From assembly GCA_003455605.1 (NCBI GenBank), contig DMQR01000149.1, positions 1 to 8,314 of the forward strand: a DNA stretch of 8,314 nucleotides, in the 5' to 3' direction. The DNA comes from Cryomorphaceae bacterium. Lineage in GTDB: Bacteria; Bacteroidota; Bacteroidia; Flavobacteriales; Schleiferiaceae. Of the stretch, positions 8,201 through 8,314 are shown in pieces. The position numbers and the translations under genes were made by a program. The notes under the pieces were generated by a model. It had not been told where the DNA came from. It ran no database searches and saw only the letters and a list, made by a program, of their open reading frames with translations. Within the stretch, counting starts at the first letter, position 1, and the number at the start of each line of letters is the position of its first letter.

Positions 8201-8314
8201 AGGGTTACCACCTGTAGTCGCTGTCAATGGTGAAGTACTTCCCGCTGGGGTGTATGGGTACATCACAGCACGCAATAAATAAGATGCAGAAGATGGCGAG
8301 TTGATATTAGATAT
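5270..8314 (-). CDS. Large T9SS-exported surface protein with FN3-like modules and CHU_C domain (5' end beyond the window)
   Basis: The frame runs open from the right edge to a TAA at 5272-5270, giving 1014 visible residues. There is no stop upstream of the TTG at 8275 or the ATG at 8263, so the true start and signal peptide lie outside the window. Visible residues 1-165 resemble the Ig/cadherin-like N-terminal parts of gliding-motility-associated proteins: GYDPDLDSLYYDW at 67-79 and EEWRCGQLIGEIYRD at 144-158, then a VAC boundary. Residues 165-340 are Cys-, Asn- and Pro-rich with no domain I recognise. Residues 345-922 hold six fibronectin-III-like modules, and 924-1014 form the CHU_C sorting domain. 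Such proteins cross the outer membrane by the type IX system and are displayed or released as adhesins or other surface structures. No catalytic motif is visible, so the specific role is unknown; gliding itself should not be assumed from the domain name. It is the last gene of its transcript, ended by the hairpin at 5221-5247. Confidence 0.93.
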   Translation of the reverse strand: MSNINSPSSASYLLRAVMYPYTPAGSTSPLTATTGGNPTCFDSSPNFLEDPQVISCTGVDVVYNNLGYDPDLDSLYYDWSYPWAATSFSSNPASNSVNFASGYTYNNPMPSTGSSTGADINNETGEITFNSAVAGSWATCVKIEEWRCGQLIGEIYRDIPIVTVACTPPTGLCSSAFVDQEPEMSLTIDSSLMNPTILTPVVNTAGDTIYYYTEVYPGDTVRFKISSADPYPNPNCTSQNIQFKASGGNLSSASNYSNPNNCLFNPPCATLSSLNPGNVFTYPGINNVQFNWYIDCNHLFYQQYQCGALKSEYSFYLRMQDNQCPINRFAYKKVVVKVKNYMPRRPDISNACIFQDDFGVTFDWATSADTGFNWDYYLINRIDTLGNQVAIDTIYDWSTTSYTDAGADPNAVNGYTIQVAGGCGLLSEPTDTLQNIRVNLQAFPPPPNSSVAVLNWNSWLRGDTNTVYDVWVEAPINSGDWVQIGSTDDFTYTDSVAFCGEWLNYQVRYNTTCESTTDSGFFSDKTPPAPVVFDSVTVASGNLAALSWQASSDSDVVYYRIYRKDNGGFFQPIDSILATNYATSMPWVYALSNAENESETYLITAVDSCGNQSSVGNTTPSSTIFLNLGVDPCDGYARIRWNTYKGWTQTQPAAYNLYADITDPLGGTLTGVLLKGGNLDTTFNHYGIINGYSYCYYVRAVDTTGTISSTSNRVCNSSAVVQKSKVLYLGRASVNSQNGVDLYAYIDPGADVIDFNIQRADDEIGPYMTIGTVVKPALGPWEVKFIDFTGDPTSRSYYYRVASRDSCGAMDTISNLGTNILLSVEAIGNLTNQLMWTKYRDFDGGVEKYEIYRSINGGGSYTLAGSTSDTAFLDDIKPYSNSKGKFCYYVKAIAKDGIIPWRDEFGMKFNARSNVACAVHKARLWVPSAFNPKSDEFKNRLWKPQGVFARPDSYTLFIQNRWGEEVFRTNDLNEGWDGMIGGKEAKIGVYTYYIRYRSLEDVPIEERGNFTLLN
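5273..5545 (-). other. CHU_C / gliding-motility-associated C-terminal domain (T9SS type B sorting signal)
   Basis: This segment encodes the last 91 residues of the surface protein. It begins LWVPSAFNPKSDEFKN, corresponding to the usual VPNAFTPNGDGxND opening, continues with YTLFIQNRWGEEVF, NEGWDG and IGVYTYYIRYR, and ends with GNFTLLN. The order NRWG - WDG - GxYxYxIxY - TLL is diagnostic for the TIGR04131-type domain, which directs proteins to the type IX secretion machinery. The acidic Ca-like loop of the opening motif (NGDGxND) is altered to KSDEFKN, and the usual terminal basic residue is replaced by Asn. Confidence 0.93.
5549..7282 (-). repeat. Six FN3-like protein modules arranged as three A-B pairs
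   Basis: Visible residues about 345-922 of the surface protein consist of beta-sandwich modules of roughly 80-105 residues. A-type modules (about 345-443, 526-630, 723-825) share a cysteine followed by Gly late in the module: GGCGLLS (C423), DSCGNQS (C609), DSCGAMD (C807), then a Thr/Ile/Leu-rich strand. B-type modules (about 444-525, 631-722, 826-922) open with a Trp-containing strand, LNWNSWLRGD, IRWNTYKGW or LMWTKYRDF, and carry a late cysteine pair: C499/C513, C695/C715, C887/C917. The two later B modules share the motif CYYV(R/K)A. Similarity is at protein level only; boundaries are approximate. Confidence 0.7.

Noticed and set aside
8261..8275. A start of the surface-protein gene at TTG 8275 or ATG 8263
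   Set aside because: The frame stays open upstream to the window edge (residues ISNINSPSSASYL precede it), no signal peptide follows either codon, and a T9SS substrate needs one. The gene is 5'-truncated by the window.
1..8314. CRISPR array, tRNA/rRNA genes, insertion sequences or defence genes
   Set aside because: Almost all bases are taken by five co-directional genes with coherent families. The one gap (5173-5269) holds only a terminator and promoter, and no direct DNA repeats or transposase-like frames were seen.

Overview
The window comes from the chromosome of a Bacteroidota bacterium, probably a Flavobacteriales-like lineage. Three things point there: a large secreted protein ending in a CHU_C / gliding-motility-associated C-terminal domain (a type IX secretion, T9SS, type B sorting signal), a Bacteroidota-type -7 promoter element (TAnnTTTG) before guaB, and a set of Bacteroidota-style SurA-like peptidyl-prolyl isomerases directly behind guaB. 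All supported genes lie on the minus strand. Coding density is very high; the only real intergenic gap is about 97 bases (5173-5269).

Read in the direction of transcription (high to low coordinates), the window opens inside a large cell-surface protein (8314-5270). Its N-terminus lies beyond the right edge. The visible 1014 residues hold a cadherin/Ig-like region, then six fibronectin-III-like modules that alternate between two types, then the T9SS sorting domain. A strong GC-rich hairpin with a T-tract (5247-5221) ends this unit.

A second transcription unit starts immediately afterwards. A -7 element at 5204-5197 precedes guaB (5172-3703, IMP dehydrogenase). It is followed without gaps by a 651-residue periplasmic multi-parvulin protein (3702-1747), a 279-residue SurA-like lipoprotein with no recognisable active site (1747-908), and a SurA-type chaperone/isomerase that runs off the left edge (942-1). 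The junctions are 0 nt, a 1-nt overlap and a 35-nt overlap, so one transcript with coupled translation is the simplest reading.

Functionally, one cytoplasmic purine-synthesis enzyme is joined to three envelope-folding proteins that look like diverged copies of one ancestor: a soluble tandem parvulin, a probably membrane-anchored non-catalytic relative, and a SurA with two parvulin domains. They probably assist outer-membrane protein biogenesis. Most of this is ordinary, conserved Bacteroidota gene content. I found no RNA genes, CRISPR arrays, insertion sequences or clearly new system. The most distinctive items are the degenerate lipoprotein paralogue and the paired-module organisation of the surface protein.
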